64,000 nucleotides of DNA from Neptuniibacter sp. UBA6509 (GTDB taxonomy: Bacteria > Pseudomonadota > Gammaproteobacteria > Pseudomonadales > Balneatricaceae): contig DJLT01000115.1 of NCBI GenBank assembly GCA_002435145.1, positions 98,580-162,579 of the forward strand, written 5' to 3'. Shown here piece by piece: positions 43,302 through 55,212 of the stretch. The translations under genes and the position numbers were made by a program. Numbering within the stretch: the first letter of the stretch is position 1; each line of letters opens with the position of its first letter. Under the pieces are notes generated by a model that was given only the letters and a program-made list of their open reading frames with translations, was not told the origin of the DNA and searched no databases.

Positions 43302-45074
43302 ATGTCTAAACTACGTACGCTAACTTTCGACGCAATTGTTGTCGGTGGCGGTGGTGCAGGCATGCGTGCTGCACTTCAGCTTGCGCAAAGTGGTTTGAAT
43401 ACTGCTTGTGTAACAAAAGTATTCCCAACTCGTTCCCACACTGTGTCTGCACAGGGTGGTATTACTTGCGCTATCGCAAGTGCTGATCCGAATGATGATT
43501 GGCGTTGGCATATGTACGATACCGTTAAGGGTTCTGATTATATCGGTGACCAAGACGCTATCGAGTACATGTGTTCTGTAGGTCCTCAAGCTGTTTTTGA
43601 GCTTGATCACATGGGTCTGCCATTCTCTCGTACCGAAGCTGGACGTATTTATCAGCGTCCGTTTGGTGGTCAGTCTAAGAATTTTGGTGAAGGTGGTCAG
43701 GCTGCGCGTACATGTGCTGCGGCAGATCGTACCGGTCATGCACTGCTTCATGCTCTATATCAGGGCAACATGAAAGCGGGTACTACCTTTCTGAACGAAT
43801 GGTACGCAGTTGATCTTGTTAAGAATGATGATGGTGCAGTTGTTGGCTGTATTGCTATCTGCATCGAAACAGGTGAAACGGTATACATCAAGGCTAAAGC
43901 GACTGTACTTGCGACAGGCGGTGCTGGCCGTATCTATTCTTCAACTACTAACGCTCTTATCAATACTGGTGACGGTATGGGTATGTCTCTGCGTGCGGGT
44001 GTTCCAGCGCAGGATATGGAAATGTGGCAGTTCCACCCAACCGGTATAGCGGGCGCAGGCGTGCTTGTTACTGAAGGTTGTCGTGGTGAAGGTGGTTACT
44101 TAATCAATAAAGATGGCGAACGCTTCATGGAGCGTTATGCTCCTAACGCTAAAGACCTGGCTGGACGTGACGTTGTTGCTCGTTCAATGATTCTAGAGAT
44201 TCTAGAAGGCCGTGGTTGTGGCGAAGATGGCGATCACGTTTACCTTAAGATGGATCACTTGGGTGAAGAGGTACTTCATTCGCGTCTTCCTGGTATCTGT
44301 GAGCTGTCTAAAACGTTCGCAGCGACAGATCCGGTTGTTAAGCCGATTCCTGTTGTTCCAACTTGTCACTACCAGATGGGTGGTGTTGCTACTAACATCG
44401 GTGGTCAGGCAATTGCACCTGATGCGGATGGTAATGACCATATCGTTGATGGTCTTTATGCATGTGGCGAGGTTGCTTGTGTATCTGTTCATGGTGCAAA
44501 CCGTCTGGGTGGTAACTCACTACTAGATTTGGTTGTATTTGGTCGAGCTGCAGGTATGCAAATTGAGCAGCAGATGCGTGACGGTTACGAAGTTAAGAAT
44601 GCTACTGAAGCAAACATTGATGCTGCACTGACTCGTTTAGATCGCTTGAATAATTCCACAGGCGGTGAGAGTGTTGCTGAAGTTCGTAAAGAACTACAGA
44701 GCACAATGCAGCTTTACTTTGGTGTGTTCCGTGACGGCGAAAGCATGCAGACAGGTCTTGAATTGCTGAAAGGCATTCGTGAGAAGATTAATAATCTTCA
44801 CCTTGAAGATAAGAGTCAGGCTTTCAATACTGCGCGTATTGAAGCGCTTGAACTTGAGAATCTATTTGAGGTTGCTGAAGCGACTGCAATCGCTGCGGAA
44901 GTACGTAAAGAGTCTCGTGGTGCTCATGCACGTAACGATTTCACTGAGCGTGATGACGAGAACTGGCTCTGCCATTCCGTATACTTCCCAGGTGATAAGA
45001 CCATTGGCAAGCGTGCTGTAAACTTCGCGCCGAAGACAATGGATGCTTTCCCACCTAAGATTCGTACTTACTAA
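43302..45074 (+). CDS. sdhA: Succinate dehydrogenase flavoprotein subunit
   Basis: 590 aa. Oxidises succinate to fumarate. FAD-binding [14 protein letters not shown] near the start, the covalent FAD ligand His46 in [10 protein letters not shown], and active-site [22 protein letters not shown]-terminal part ends HPPKIRTY-like (FPPKIRTY). Faces the cytosol, bound to SdhB. Start three bases after the sdhD stop. Confidence 0.97.
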   Translation: MSKLRTLTFDAIVVGGGGAGMRAALQLAQSGLNTACVTKVFPTRSHTVSAQGGITCAIASADPNDDWRWHMYDTVKGSDYIGDQDAIEYMCSVGPQAVFELDHMGLPFSRTEAGRIYQRPFGGQSKNFGEGGQAARTCAAADRTGHALLHALYQGNMKAGTTFLNEWYAVDLVKNDDGAVVGCIAICIETGETVYIKAKATVLATGGAGRIYSSTTNALINTGDGMGMSLRAGVPAQDMEMWQFHPTGIAGAGVLVTEGCRGEGGYLINKDGERFMERYAPNAKDLAGRDVVARSMILEILEGRGCGEDGDHVYLKMDHLGEEVLHSRLPGICELSKTFAATDPVVKPIPVVPTCHYQMGGVATNIGGQAIAPDADGNDHIVDGLYACGEVACVSVHGANRLGGNSLLDLVVFGRAAGMQIEQQMRDGYEVKNATEANIDAALTRLDRLNNSTGGESVAEVRKELQSTMQLYFGVFRDGESMQTGLELLKGIREKINNLHLEDKSQAFNTARIEALELENLFEVAEATAIAAEVRKESRGAHARNDFTERDDENWLCHSVYFPGDKTIGKRAVNFAPKTMDAFPPKIRTY

Positions 45075-45086
45075 GGAGCTTCTATC

Positions 45087-45791
45087 ATGTTGGTTAGTGT
45101 ATATCGCTACAACCCGGAGACGGACGATGCTCCTTACATGCAGGATATCCATATCGATATTCCTGGTGGTAAGGACATCATGGTGTTGGATCTTTTACAG
45201 CTGTTGAAAGATAAAGATCCTTCATTAGGTTATCGCCGTGCATGCCGTGAGGGTGTGTGTGGTTCTGATGGGATGAACATGAACGGCCTTAATGGCTTGG
45301 CGTGTATTACTCCATTGTCTGCTGTTGTTAAAGATAGCAAGTTAGTATTGCGTCCTCTTCCAGGTCTTCCGGTTATCCGTGATCTGGTTGTTGATATGAC
45401 TCAGTTCTACAAAGCGTATGAGAAGATCAAGCCTTTCTTGATTAATGATACGCCTGCACCTGCTATTGAGCGTTTGCAGTCACCTGAAGATCGAGCAGAG
45501 CTTGATGGCTTGTACGAGTGTATTCTTTGTGCGTGCTGTTCTACATCTTGCCCATCCTTCTGGTGGAACCCAGATAAGTTTATTGGTCCTTCTGGTTTGC
45601 TTCAGGCATACCGTTTCTTGGCAGATAGCCGAGATACAGCGACTAATGAACGACTCGCTGACTTGGATGACCCGTTCAGTGTCTTCCGTTGTCACGGTAT
45701 TATGAACTGCGTTAACGTTTGCCCTAAAGGATTAAATCCAACTAAGGCGATCGGCAAAATTCGTAATATGTTGCTTTCTCAAGCAACTTGA
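45087..45791 (+). CDS. sdhB: Succinate dehydrogenase iron-sulfur subunit
   Basis: 234 aa. [2Fe-2S] ligands in CREGVCGSDGMNMNGLNGLAC; [4Fe-4S] and [3Fe-4S] ligands in CILCACCSTSCPSFWW and CHGIMNCVNVCPKGLNP. Carries electrons from SdhA FAD to quinone. AAGGAG before ATG 45087 is a strong site. Last gene of sdhCDAB; a strong terminator follows. Confidence 0.97.
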   Translation: MLVSVYRYNPETDDAPYMQDIHIDIPGGKDIMVLDLLQLLKDKDPSLGYRRACREGVCGSDGMNMNGLNGLACITPLSAVVKDSKLVLRPLPGLPVIRDLVVDMTQFYKAYEKIKPFLINDTPAPAIERLQSPEDRAELDGLYECILCACCSTSCPSFWWNPDKFIGPSGLLQAYRFLADSRDTATNERLADLDDPFSVFRCHGIMNCVNVCPKGLNPTKAIGKIRNMLLSQAT

Positions 45792-45795
45792 TCAA

Positions 45796-45829
45796 GAAAA
45801 AAGCGGTGCCATTGGCGCCGCTTTTTTTT
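45796..45829 (+). terminator. Rho-independent terminator after sdhB
   Basis: AGCGGTGCC-ATT-GGCGCCGCT stem (one T-G pair, 45802-45822) preceded by six A and followed by eight T. It separates sdhCDAB from sucA, so sucA needs its own promoter or readthrough. Confidence 0.93.
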
Positions 45830-45973
45830 GTTTGAAAGAAAAATAGTTTTTTTTGTAAAAAAACTACGATATTCACATAAAGAATGATTAAAGCTTTCGC
45901 ATAAAAGCTTTAAAATAGAATTCCCGAGACAGTTTGTGCTGTTTGATCGGGGAAATCGAATGTAACTCAAAGA

Positions 45974-46019
45974 GGGGCGATCTCTCGTCGGATGATCCCG
46001 ACAGAATCGAAAGAGCCCC
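45974..46019 (+). ncRNA. Structured sucA leader, candidate cis-regulatory RNA
   Basis: Between the sdhB terminator and sucA: outer stem GGGGC (45974-45978)/GCCCC (46015-46019), middle GAT/ATC (45979-45981, 46006-46008), inner stem GTCGG (45987-45991)/CCGAC (45998-46002). It ends 20 bases before the sucA start, beside its ribosome binding site. Candidate structured RNAs upstream of sucA (sucA, sucA-II motifs) have been proposed for proteobacteria; whether this is one of them I cannot tell without a covariance search. Confidence 0.45.
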
Positions 46020-46039
46020 CAGAGCCAGGGTGATCAAGA

Positions 46040-48871
46040 ATGCAAGAAAGCATCATGGATCTCATGTGGAAAAATGCTCACCTTTATGGTGGCAACCTTT
46101 CATACATTGAAGAACTGTACGAAACATACCTTATGGACCCTAATGGGGTTCCTCAGGAGTGGAGAGAGGAATTTGATCGCTTGCCTAAAGTGGGCGATAA
46201 CTTGACTCAGGATGTACCACATTCTGCGATTAAGGAGCATTTCCTTTATTTATCAAAAAATCAGAAACGGGCAGCACCTGTAGCAACGAGTTCCGTGAGC
46301 TCTGAGCATGAAAAGAAACAGGTTCGCGTGCTTCGTATGATTAACGCATACCGCGTGCGTGGACATCAGATTGCTAAGATTGATCCGTTAGGTTTAATGC
46401 AGCGTGAAGATGTGCCAGATTTAGATCTGCGCTTCCACGAACTTTCAGAAGCGGACTATGACACTGTATTTCAGCTAGGTTCTCTGTTCTTTGGACCAGA
46501 AGAAGCACCGTTGAAAGATATTGTTGCTGATCTAAAGAAAACTTACTGTTCTACAGTAGGTGCTGAGTATATGCACATTGTAGATACTCAGGAAAAACGT
46601 TGGTTACAATCTAGAATTGAACCAGTGCGTTCGCATCCAGAAGCACCGCTTGAAAAGAAAAAAATGATCCTTGAGCGCCTAACGGCAGCTGAAGGTTTAG
46701 AGAAATATTTGGGTTCCCGTTATGCCGGTGCTAAACGCTTCGGTCTAGAAGGTGGTGAATCCATGATCGTTGCGCTTAACACGCTGATTCAGCGTGCAGG
46801 AAAGCAGGGCGCAAAAGAAGTTGTTATTGGTATGGCCCACCGTGGTCGTCTTAATACGCTTGTTAATATCTTTGGTAAAAACCCTGCAGAGTTATTCGAT
46901 GAGTTTGAAGGTAAGAAGACATTAGATACTTCCGGTGATGTTAAATATCACCAGGGCTTCTCTTCAAATGTTGAAACCGCTGGCGGTGAAGTACACATCG
47001 CGATGGCATTTAACCCGTCACATCTAGAAATCTCTGCTCCGGTTGTAGAAGGCTCAGTTCGAGCACGTCAAGACCGTCGTGAAGATGCTACTGGTGATAC
47101 GGTTGTACCTGTCAATATCCATGGTGACCAAGCTTTTTGTGGTCAGGGTGTTGTTATGGAGACATTCCAGATGTCTCAAACCCGTGCTTATAAAACGGGC
47201 GGTACAATTCACATCGTGGTGAATAACCAAGTTGGTTTCACAACATCTAAGCAGGAAGACTCTCGTTCAACAGAGTATTCGACTGATGTAGCAAAAATGA
47301 TTCAGGCTCCAATCTTCCATGTAAATGGCGATGACCCTGAAGCTGTACGTTTTGTTACCCAGCTTGCTGTTGATTATCGTAATGAATTTAAGAAAGACGT
47401 AGTTATTGATCTTTTCTGCTACCGCCGTCGCGGTCATAACGAAGCTGATGAGCCATCAGGCACACAGCCACTTATGTATGCGCAGATTAAAAAGCAGAAA
47501 ACTACGCGTGAACTCTATGCACAGCAACTTATTTCTGAGGGTGTTTTGACTCAGGAAGAAAGTAAGGCGCAAGAGAAAGAATATCGCAAGCTATTAGAAA
47601 ATGGTGAGCATGTTGTTAAATCGCTTATTCATGAGCCTAATTCCGAGCTGTTTGTTGATTGGAAACCATATTTAGGTCACGAATGGTCATTTGACTGTGA
47701 AACAAAGCTTGATCTGAAACTTTTGCAAGATCTTGGTGATAGAATTTGCGAAGTGCCAGAAGGGTTTGCTGTACAGCGTCAGGTTATGAAAATTATTGAT
47801 GACCGTAAACGCATGGCTCACGGTGCAATGGAACTTAACTGGGGTATGGCTGAGTCTTTGGCTTACGCATCTATCCTTGCTGAAGGCCATCCGCTTCGTA
47901 TTACAGGTCAAGATGTTGGCCGTGGTACGTTCTCTCACCGACATGCTGTATTACATGATCAGAAAACAGCTGATACATATGTACCGCTGCAGAACCTTTC
48001 ACCGGAACAGCCACGTTTGACGCTTCATGACTCTTTCCTTTCCGAGGAAGCAGTTCTTGCGTTTGAGTATGGTTATTCCACTACGATGCCCAATGCACTG
48101 GTTATTTGGGAAGCGCAGTTTGGTGATTTTGCCAATGGTGCACAGGTTGTAATTGATCAGTTTATTACTTCCGGTGAACATAAGTGGCAGCGTTTATGTG
48201 GTCTGACTATGCTATTGCCGCATGGTTTCGAGGGGCAAGGTCCAGAGCATTCATCTGCTCGTTTGGAACGTTATCTTCAGCTATGTGCTGAGCATAATAT
48301 CCAAGTATGTACACCGACGACACCTGCGCAGATCTTCCATTTGCTGCGTCGTCAGGTCATACGCCCACTTCGTAAGCCTCTTATTATTATGTCTCCGAAG
48401 AGTTTGTTGCGTCATAAACAGGCAACATCACCTCTAGATGATTTAGCGGAAGGTACTTTCTTGCCGGTCATTGGAGAAACGGATAAGCAGGATCCTAAGA
48501 AGGTTAAACGTCTTGTTCTGTGTGGCGGTAAGGTTTATTACGACCTTTATAATCGCCGTGCTGAACTTGAGAAAGAGGATGTTGCGATTGTTCGTATTGA
48601 GCAGTTGTATCCGTTCCCTGAAGACGCACTGACAGAAGCAATTGCTCCCTATACAAATTTAGAGTCAGTTGTTTGGTGTCAGGAAGAGCCTATGAACCAA
48701 GGTGCATGGTATTCAATGCAGCATCATATGCGTCATGTTCTTCAGAAACACGATAGTAAACTGCATCTGGAAGGTATTGCCCGTCCAGCATCTGCAGCGC
48801 CAGCGGTAGGGTATATCTCTGTTCACGCTGAGCAGCAGGAAACACTAGTTAATCAAGCAATTAACGGTTGA
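46040..48871 (+). CDS. sucA: 2-oxoglutarate dehydrogenase E1 component
   Basis: 943 aa. ThDP-dependent decarboxylase that starts the 2-oxoglutarate dehydrogenase complex. N-terminal LWKNAHLYGGN-like start (MDLMWKNAHLYGG), then GMAHRGRLNTLVNIFGK, HGDQAFCGQGVVMET and RRRGHNEADEPSGTQP, and the C-terminal HGFEGQGPEHSSARLERYLQL. AGGG at 46027-46030 with nine bases to ATG 46040. It follows a structured leader. Confidence 0.97.
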   Translation: MQESIMDLMWKNAHLYGGNLSYIEELYETYLMDPNGVPQEWREEFDRLPKVGDNLTQDVPHSAIKEHFLYLSKNQKRAAPVATSSVSSEHEKKQVRVLRMINAYRVRGHQIAKIDPLGLMQREDVPDLDLRFHELSEADYDTVFQLGSLFFGPEEAPLKDIVADLKKTYCSTVGAEYMHIVDTQEKRWLQSRIEPVRSHPEAPLEKKKMILERLTAAEGLEKYLGSRYAGAKRFGLEGGESMIVALNTLIQRAGKQGAKEVVIGMAHRGRLNTLVNIFGKNPAELFDEFEGKKTLDTSGDVKYHQGFSSNVETAGGEVHIAMAFNPSHLEISAPVVEGSVRARQDRREDATGDTVVPVNIHGDQAFCGQGVVMETFQMSQTRAYKTGGTIHIVVNNQVGFTTSKQEDSRSTEYSTDVAKMIQAPIFHVNGDDPEAVRFVTQLAVDYRNEFKKDVVIDLFCYRRRGHNEADEPSGTQPLMYAQIKKQKTTRELYAQQLISEGVLTQEESKAQEKEYRKLLENGEHVVKSLIHEPNSELFVDWKPYLGHEWSFDCETKLDLKLLQDLGDRICEVPEGFAVQRQVMKIIDDRKRMAHGAMELNWGMAESLAYASILAEGHPLRITGQDVGRGTFSHRHAVLHDQKTADTYVPLQNLSPEQPRLTLHDSFLSEEAVLAFEYGYSTTMPNALVIWEAQFGDFANGAQVVIDQFITSGEHKWQRLCGLTMLLPHGFEGQGPEHSSARLERYLQLCAEHNIQVCTPTTPAQIFHLLRRQVIRPLRKPLIIMSPKSLLRHKQATSPLDDLAEGTFLPVIGETDKQDPKKVKRLVLCGGKVYYDLYNRRAELEKEDVAIVRIEQLYPFPEDALTEAIAPYTNLESVVWCQEEPMNQGAWYSMQHHMRHVLQKHDSKLHLEGIARPASAAPAVGYISVHAEQQETLVNQAING

Positions 48872-48928
48872 TCAGGCGATTAACCAAAATTTCAATCGCC
48901 TGACGGTGATAACGATAAAGGAAAAAAT

Positions 48929-50137
48929 ATGTCCATCGAAATCAAAGCGCCGACGTTCCCAGAATCTGTAGCAGACGGCACCATCGCGACTTGGCACAAG
49001 CAACCAGGTGAGGCTTGTTCAGCTGATGATCTTATTGTTGATATTGAAACTGATAAAGTAGTACTTGAAGTAGTAGCACCAGAAGATGGTGTTATTGCTG
49101 AAATAATTAAAGGTGAAGGCGATACGGTCTTAAGTGACGAAGTTATTGCTAAATTTGAAGCGGGTGCGGCAGGTGCTGCTGCTCCGGCTGCTGACGCTGC
49201 AGCGCCAGCGGCTTCAGGTGATGCTGACAAAGTAGGTCCGGCTGCGCGTAAGCTGATCGAAGAAAATGGTCTGGATGCATCTGCAATTGCAGGTACCGGT
49301 AAAAATGGCGGTATCACTAAGGAAGATGTACAAAACTTCATTAAAAACGGCGCAGCTCCAGCGCCTGCTGCGGCTAAAGCACCAGCTGCGGCACCAGCTG
49401 CGGCAGCACCTGCTGTTAATGTTCCTGTGGGTGAGCGCGTTGAAAAACGTGTCCCTATGACACGTCTTCGTGCGACGATTGCTAAGCGTCTTGTTGAAGC
49501 TCAGCAAAATGCAGCAATGTTGACTACTTATAATGAAGTCAACATGAAGCCTATTATGGAGCTTCGTAAACAGTATAAAGATCTGTTTGAGAAAACTCAC
49601 AACGGTACACGTTTAGGTTTTATGTCTTTCTTTGTTAAGGCTGCGACAGAAGCACTGAAGAAATTCCCAGCTGTAAACGCATCTATTGATGGCAATGATA
49701 TGGTTTATCATGGTTATCAAGATATCGGTGTTGCCGTATCTACTGACCGTGGTTTGATGGTACCTGTGCTGCGTGATACTGACGTAATGACTTTGGCAGA
49801 TGTAGAATCAACGATTGCTGATTTTGGTAAGCGTGGCCGTGAAGGTAAGTTAGGTCTAGATGATATGCAGGGTGGTACATTTACTATCACTAACGGTGGT
49901 GTGTTCGGTTCATTAATGTCTACACCAATTTTGAACCCACCACAGACTGCTATCATGGGTATGCATAAGATCCAAGAGCGCCCAATGGCTGTGAACGGTC
50001 AAGTTGAAATCTTGCCAATGATGTACCTGGCTCTGTCATATGATCACCGTATGATTGATGGGAAGGAAGCTGTACAATTCCTAGTGACGATTAAAGATCT
50101 CTTGGAAGATCCTGCACGTATGCTCCTAGAAGTCTAA
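48929..50137 (+). CDS. sucB: Dihydrolipoamide succinyltransferase (E2)
   Basis: 402 aa. Lipoyl domain with the modified Lys43 in ETDKVVLEV, an Ala/Pro-rich linker, the E1/E3-binding domain ([20 protein letters not shown]) and a second Ala/Pro linker, then the catalytic domain ending with [16 protein letters not shown]. It transfers the succinyl group to CoA. AAAGGAAAAAAT before ATG 48929. 57 bp after sucA; same operon. Confidence 0.97.
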   Translation: MSIEIKAPTFPESVADGTIATWHKQPGEACSADDLIVDIETDKVVLEVVAPEDGVIAEIIKGEGDTVLSDEVIAKFEAGAAGAAAPAADAAAPAASGDADKVGPAARKLIEENGLDASAIAGTGKNGGITKEDVQNFIKNGAAPAPAAAKAPAAAPAAAAPAVNVPVGERVEKRVPMTRLRATIAKRLVEAQQNAAMLTTYNEVNMKPIMELRKQYKDLFEKTHNGTRLGFMSFFVKAATEALKKFPAVNASIDGNDMVYHGYQDIGVAVSTDRGLMVPVLRDTDVMTLADVESTIADFGKRGREGKLGLDDMQGGTFTITNGGVFGSLMSTPILNPPQTAIMGMHKIQERPMAVNGQVEILPMMYLALSYDHRMIDGKEAVQFLVTIKDLLEDPARMLLEV

Positions 50138-50175
50138 AGTCAGTCCTTAACAAGAACAGAGTGAAGATAGGATAA

Positions 50176-51618
<1,443 letters not shown>

Positions 51619-51638
51619 TTTATAGCGTAAACAAGATT

Positions 51639-51668
51639 CGGCTGGGACTTATCGGTACCAGCCGTTTT
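51639..51668 (+). terminator. Hairpin between lpdA and sucC, attenuator-like
   Basis: Perfect 7-bp stem CGGCTGG (51639-51645)/CCAGCCG (51658-51664), 12-nt loop, then TTTT. The T-run is short, so partial termination is likely, which would lower sucCD relative to sucAB-lpdA. A structured sucC leader motif has been proposed in gammaproteobacteria; identity not tested. Confidence 0.55.
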
Positions 51669-51761
51669 GAAACTTGTTGTTGATCCAACAGGGCTGTTAC
51701 AGGGGCGTTTAGAGACCTCTGATACAGAAAAATCATTAGTGATAAAACAACGGATTAGAGC

Positions 51762-52928
51762 ATGAATCTTCATGAGTACCAGGGTAAACAGCTGTTTGCC
51801 GAATATAATCTACCCGTGTCCAAAGGATACGCTGTAGATACTCCAGAAGCGGCTGCTGAAGCTGCTGAAAAAATTGGTGGTGATAAGTGGGTTGTTAAAA
51901 CTCAGGTTCACGCAGGCGGCCGTGGTAAGGCTGGCGGTGTTAAGCTAGTTGACTCTCCTGCAGAAGCAGCTGAGTTTGCAGCGAACTGGTTGGGTAAAAA
52001 CCTTGTTACCTTTCAGACTGATGCGAATGGCCAGCCTGTATCAAAAATTTTGGTTGAAGACTGTACTGATATTGCCAATGAAATGTACTTGGGTGCGGTT
52101 GTAGACCGTTCTACTCGTCGTATCATTTTCATGGCATCCACTGAAGGTGGTGTTGAAATTGAGACAGTTGCAGAAGAAACGCCAGAGAAAATCTTAAAAG
52201 CAGAGATTGACCCTTTGACTGGCGCTCAGCCATATCAGGGTCGTGAACTTGCATTTAAACTGGGCCTAGAAGGCGACCAGATTAAGCAGTTCGTTAAGAT
52301 CTTCTTAGGTTTGGCTAAGATGTTTGAAGAGAAAGATCTAGCATTGCTTGAGATCAACCCTCTTGTAATCACTGATGAAGGTAACTTGCACTGCCTAGAC
52401 GCTAAAGTAGCGATCGATGGCAACGCTGTATACCGTCATAAAGATCTTCAAGCTATGCATGACCCATCTCAGGAAGATGAGCGTGAAGCGCATGCGGCTG
52501 AGTGGGATCTTAACTATGTTGCACTAGATGGCACAATCGGCTGCATGGTTAACGGTGCAGGCCTAGCTATGGGTACTATGGATATCGTAGCACTTCACGG
52601 CGGATTCCCAGCTAACTTCCTTGACGTTGGTGGCGGCGCGACTAAAGAGCGTGTTACTGAAGCGTTCAAACTAATTTTGGCTGATGACAAAGTTAAGACT
52701 GTGTTAGTTAACATCTTTGGCGGTATCGTACGTTGCGATCTAATTGCTGAAGGTATTATCGGTGCAGTTAAAGAAGTTGGCGTAAACGTACCTGTTGTTG
52801 TACGTCTGGAAGGTAATAATGCTGATCTAGGTTCTAAGCTTCTAGCAGAATCTGGTCTTGATATCATCGCAGCTACTAGCTTGACTGACGCAGCGCAGCA
52901 GGCAGTAAACGCAGCGGAGGGTAAATAA
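51762..52928 (+). CDS. sucC: Succinyl-CoA synthetase, beta subunit
   Basis: 388 aa ATP-grasp subunit. [15 protein letters not shown] is the conserved start; [17 protein letters not shown] binds nucleotide, and the C-terminal domain has [16 protein letters not shown]. Makes succinate and ATP/GTP from succinyl-CoA with SucD. The ribosome binding site at TTAGAG is weak. Overlaps sucD by one base. Confidence 0.97.
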   Translation: MNLHEYQGKQLFAEYNLPVSKGYAVDTPEAAAEAAEKIGGDKWVVKTQVHAGGRGKAGGVKLVDSPAEAAEFAANWLGKNLVTFQTDANGQPVSKILVEDCTDIANEMYLGAVVDRSTRRIIFMASTEGGVEIETVAEETPEKILKAEIDPLTGAQPYQGRELAFKLGLEGDQIKQFVKIFLGLAKMFEEKDLALLEINPLVITDEGNLHCLDAKVAIDGNAVYRHKDLQAMHDPSQEDEREAHAAEWDLNYVALDGTIGCMVNGAGLAMGTMDIVALHGGFPANFLDVGGGATKERVTEAFKLILADDKVKTVLVNIFGGIVRCDLIAEGIIGAVKEVGVNVPVVVRLEGNNADLGSKLLAESGLDIIAATSLTDAAQQAVNAAEGK

Positions 52929-53800
52929 TGTCCGTTTTGATTAATAAAGACACCAAAGTAATCTGTCAGGGTTTCACAGGTGGTCAGGGTACATTCCATT
53001 CTGAGCAAGCAATTGCATACGGAACAAAAATGGTTGGTGGTGTGACGCCAGGTAAAGGTGGTTCAACTCACCTTGGTTTGCCTGTATTCAACACTGTCGC
53101 TGAGGCTGTTGCAGAAACAGGCGCTGAAGCATCTGTAATCTACGTTCCAGCTGCTTTCTGTAAAGATTCGATTCTTGAAGCTGCAAACGGTGGTATTAAG
53201 CTAATCGTTTGTATCACAGAGCACATTCCTGTTATGGATATGCTTGAGTGTAAAGTTAAGTGTGACGAGCTAGGTGTTCGCCTAATCGGCCCTAACTGCC
53301 CAGGTGTTATCACTCCAGGCGAATGTAAGATTGGTATCATGCCAGGTCACATTCACTTGCCAGGTAAAGTAGGTATCGTATCCCGTTCTGGTACTCTGAC
53401 GTATGAAGCTGTTAAGCAGACTACAGATGCTGGTTTCGGTCAGTCTACTTGTGTTGGTATTGGTGGTGACCCAATCCCAGGTTCTAACTTCATCGATATT
53501 CTGGAAATGTTCCAGAATGATCCACAGACTGAAGCGATTGTAATGATCGGTGAGATCGGTGGTACTGCTGAAGAAGAAGCGGCTGCTTTTATTAAAGCTA
53601 ACGTAACTAAGCCTGTTGTATCTTACATTGCTGGTGTTACTGCGCCTGCTGGTAAGCGTATGGGTCATGCTGGTGCGATTATCTCTGGTGGTAAAGGTAC
53701 TGCTGATGAGAAGTTTGCTGCACTAGAAGATGCTGGTGTTAAAACTGTACGTTCTTTGGCTCAGATCGGTGATGCTCTTAAAGAGCTAACAGGTTGGTAA
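52928..53800 (+). CDS. sucD: Succinyl-CoA synthetase, alpha subunit
   Basis: 290 aa. CoA-binding N-terminal domain ([16 protein letters not shown]) and the phosphohistidine His247 in [23 protein letters not shown] before ATG 52928, which overlaps the sucC stop. Last gene of the suc operon; a strong terminator follows. Confidence 0.97.
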   Translation: MSVLINKDTKVICQGFTGGQGTFHSEQAIAYGTKMVGGVTPGKGGSTHLGLPVFNTVAEAVAETGAEASVIYVPAAFCKDSILEAANGGIKLIVCITEHIPVMDMLECKVKCDELGVRLIGPNCPGVITPGECKIGIMPGHIHLPGKVGIVSRSGTLTYEAVKQTTDAGFGQSTCVGIGGDPIPGSNFIDILEMFQNDPQTEAIVMIGEIGGTAEEEAAAFIKANVTKPVVSYIAGVTAPAGKRMGHAGAIISGGKGTADEKFAALEDAGVKTVRSLAQIGDALKELTGW

Positions 53801-53813
53801 GCTACTAACGTTT

Positions 53814-53842
53814 AAAAAAGGCAGCCTTAGCTGCCTTTTTTT
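53814..53842 (+). terminator. Rho-independent terminator after sucD
   Basis: GGCAGC (53820-53825)-CTTA-GCTGCC (53830-53835), preceded by six A and followed by seven T. Ends the sdh-suc block. Confidence 0.95.
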
Positions 53843-54094
53843 GTGCCTAAATTTTATTTGGTAAGCGACAAGCATGCCTAATGCCCTAAATCAGTATTTA
53901 AGTATAAATTTCTATCTTAGGGTGTTTTTACTCGGCTCCAAACCAGCCTCTCCTCAGTTAGCAGTATTCATAACGGCAGCTTAGCTTCTTCGTATAAAAG
54001 ACCTTCTATCGAGTTTGGTTAAAGTTAACCTTGTCATGTTCTCAGTCAGTTTGAGTGGGTTAGATTGTTGTTAGGGGCTTGATACTCCAGGCTA
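53843..54094. other. Intergenic region between the TCA and formate dehydrogenase loci
   Basis: 252 bp between two terminators (about 390 bp between genes). No supported gene or promoter: only short ORFs and GGTTAAAGTTAACC (about 54018-54031), a small dyad, are visible. Confidence 0.45.
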
Positions 54095-54120
54095 TAAAAA
54101 AGCCGGCTATAGTAGCCGGC
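54095..54120 (-). terminator. Rho-independent terminator of the formate dehydrogenase operon
   Basis: Perfect stem GCCGGCTA-TAG-TAGCCGGC (54102-54120). On the minus strand it is followed by TTTTTT (complement of 54096-54101), directly downstream of the cytochrome b subunit gene. Confidence 0.92.
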
Positions 54121-54191
54121 AAAGAAGCACGTTTGTAAGATGGTAACAAACGCCGTAGTGGTGATCAGAGATCAAGTTGAAGCGTTAAATT

Positions 54192-55154
54192 TTAACTGGA
54201 AGACTTATCGTTTCCGTTTTTGACTTCTTCGTACCAAAGGTCGTGGTGTTGTTTAGCCCATGTTTCATCAACATAGCCAGTTTTCATACCCTCTAAAGCG
54301 CCTTCAGTACCAAGTGTACCAATGTAAATATGGCCAAAAGAGCCCACGATTAGGATGAGTGAGCCAACGCCGTGTAGCAAATTAGCAATTTGCATTGTCT
54401 CGCGATCTTGCCCAAAGTTTTGGAAATCCATGACTAGACCTGATGCACATACAACAAGGCCAACAATTGTGAGTAACCAAAACCAAATCTTTTCGCCGCC
54501 ATTCATGTAGCCCGCGCTAGGGTGGGCTTTACCAACAATACCGCCACCTTTAAGAAACCAAACAATATCCGTACCATTGAATATGTTGTGTTTCATCCAG
54601 CGAACGATCATGAATAGAAGGCCGAGGACAAACAGAGGACCCAAGTAATTATGTGCTAACTTACACAACATAATATAGTTAGCCCAAAGTGAGTCGCCTA
54701 ATACATCCCTTAGGAAGAATTTGCCATAAAGCAGACTTAATCCCGAGACGGCTAAAATGATGAACAGTATTGCAACGGTCCAATGGTTAGCGCGATCTAG
54801 GCGTTTCCAGCGTTCAATTAATTCTCCTGAGCGCGGGGCATCAAGTTTCTTCTGCCCTACGATTAGATAAAAAATTGCTAATATTGCAAGTGTGCCGCCA
54901 ATAGCATAAGCACCAGCAGGAGTGACCCACTGATTACGCCATAAACGCCATTCTTCACCGGCAACATTAATTAATTGGCCCGCTTCTTGACCTTGTGCTT
55001 GTGTGCTGCCTTGATCTCCTTGCTTAACAACATTCCAGTAATCAGCACCGGCAAAACCGGCAACTTTAGCATCTGATGGAGTCGCCATCGCTAAATTAGA
55101 AAACAGTAGTGCTGCCAGCAATAAAAACAATGGTGGCAATTTAAAGCGGAGCAT
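54192..55154 (-). CDS. Formate dehydrogenase cytochrome b subunit (gamma)
   Basis: 320 aa. A signal-like N-terminal helix (about 1-24) and a periplasmic stretch, then four membrane helices carrying heme-ligand His (DRANHWTVAILF, LCKLAHNYLGPLF, IANLLHGVGSL, SFGHIYIGTLG). It takes electrons from the Fe-S subunit and reduces quinone. Last gene of the operon, 58 bp after the Fe-S subunit. AAGGGGAT before ATG 55154. The long N-terminal extension (about 85 residues before the first core helix) is typical of the NAD-independent three-subunit type, as I recall in Shewanella. Confidence 0.9.
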   Translation of the reverse strand: MLRFKLPPLFLLLAALLFSNLAMATPSDAKVAGFAGADYWNVVKQGDQGSTQAQGQEAGQLINVAGEEWRLWRNQWVTPAGAYAIGGTLAILAIFYLIVGQKKLDAPRSGELIERWKRLDRANHWTVAILFIILAVSGLSLLYGKFFLRDVLGDSLWANYIMLCKLAHNYLGPLFVLGLLFMIVRWMKHNIFNGTDIVWFLKGGGIVGKAHPSAGYMNGGEKIWFWLLTIVGLVVCASGLVMDFQNFGQDRETMQIANLLHGVGSLILIVGSFGHIYIGTLGTEGALEGMKTGYVDETWAKQHHDLWYEEVKNGNDKSSS

Positions 55155-55212
55155 AATATCCCCTTAAATCCGTGTTATCGGAAGCGGTGCTTCCGATAAC
55201 GTGTTGGGTTTA

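Noticed and set aside
43320..45152. Several antisense ORFs across sdhA
   Set aside because: They are shadows of the highly biased coding strand; none has a good start site.
48892..49341. 149-codon ORF on the minus strand opposite the N-terminal part of sucB
   Set aside because: It mirrors the Ala/Pro-rich linker codons of sucB, has no recognisable domain or ribosome binding site, and sits entirely inside a certain gene.
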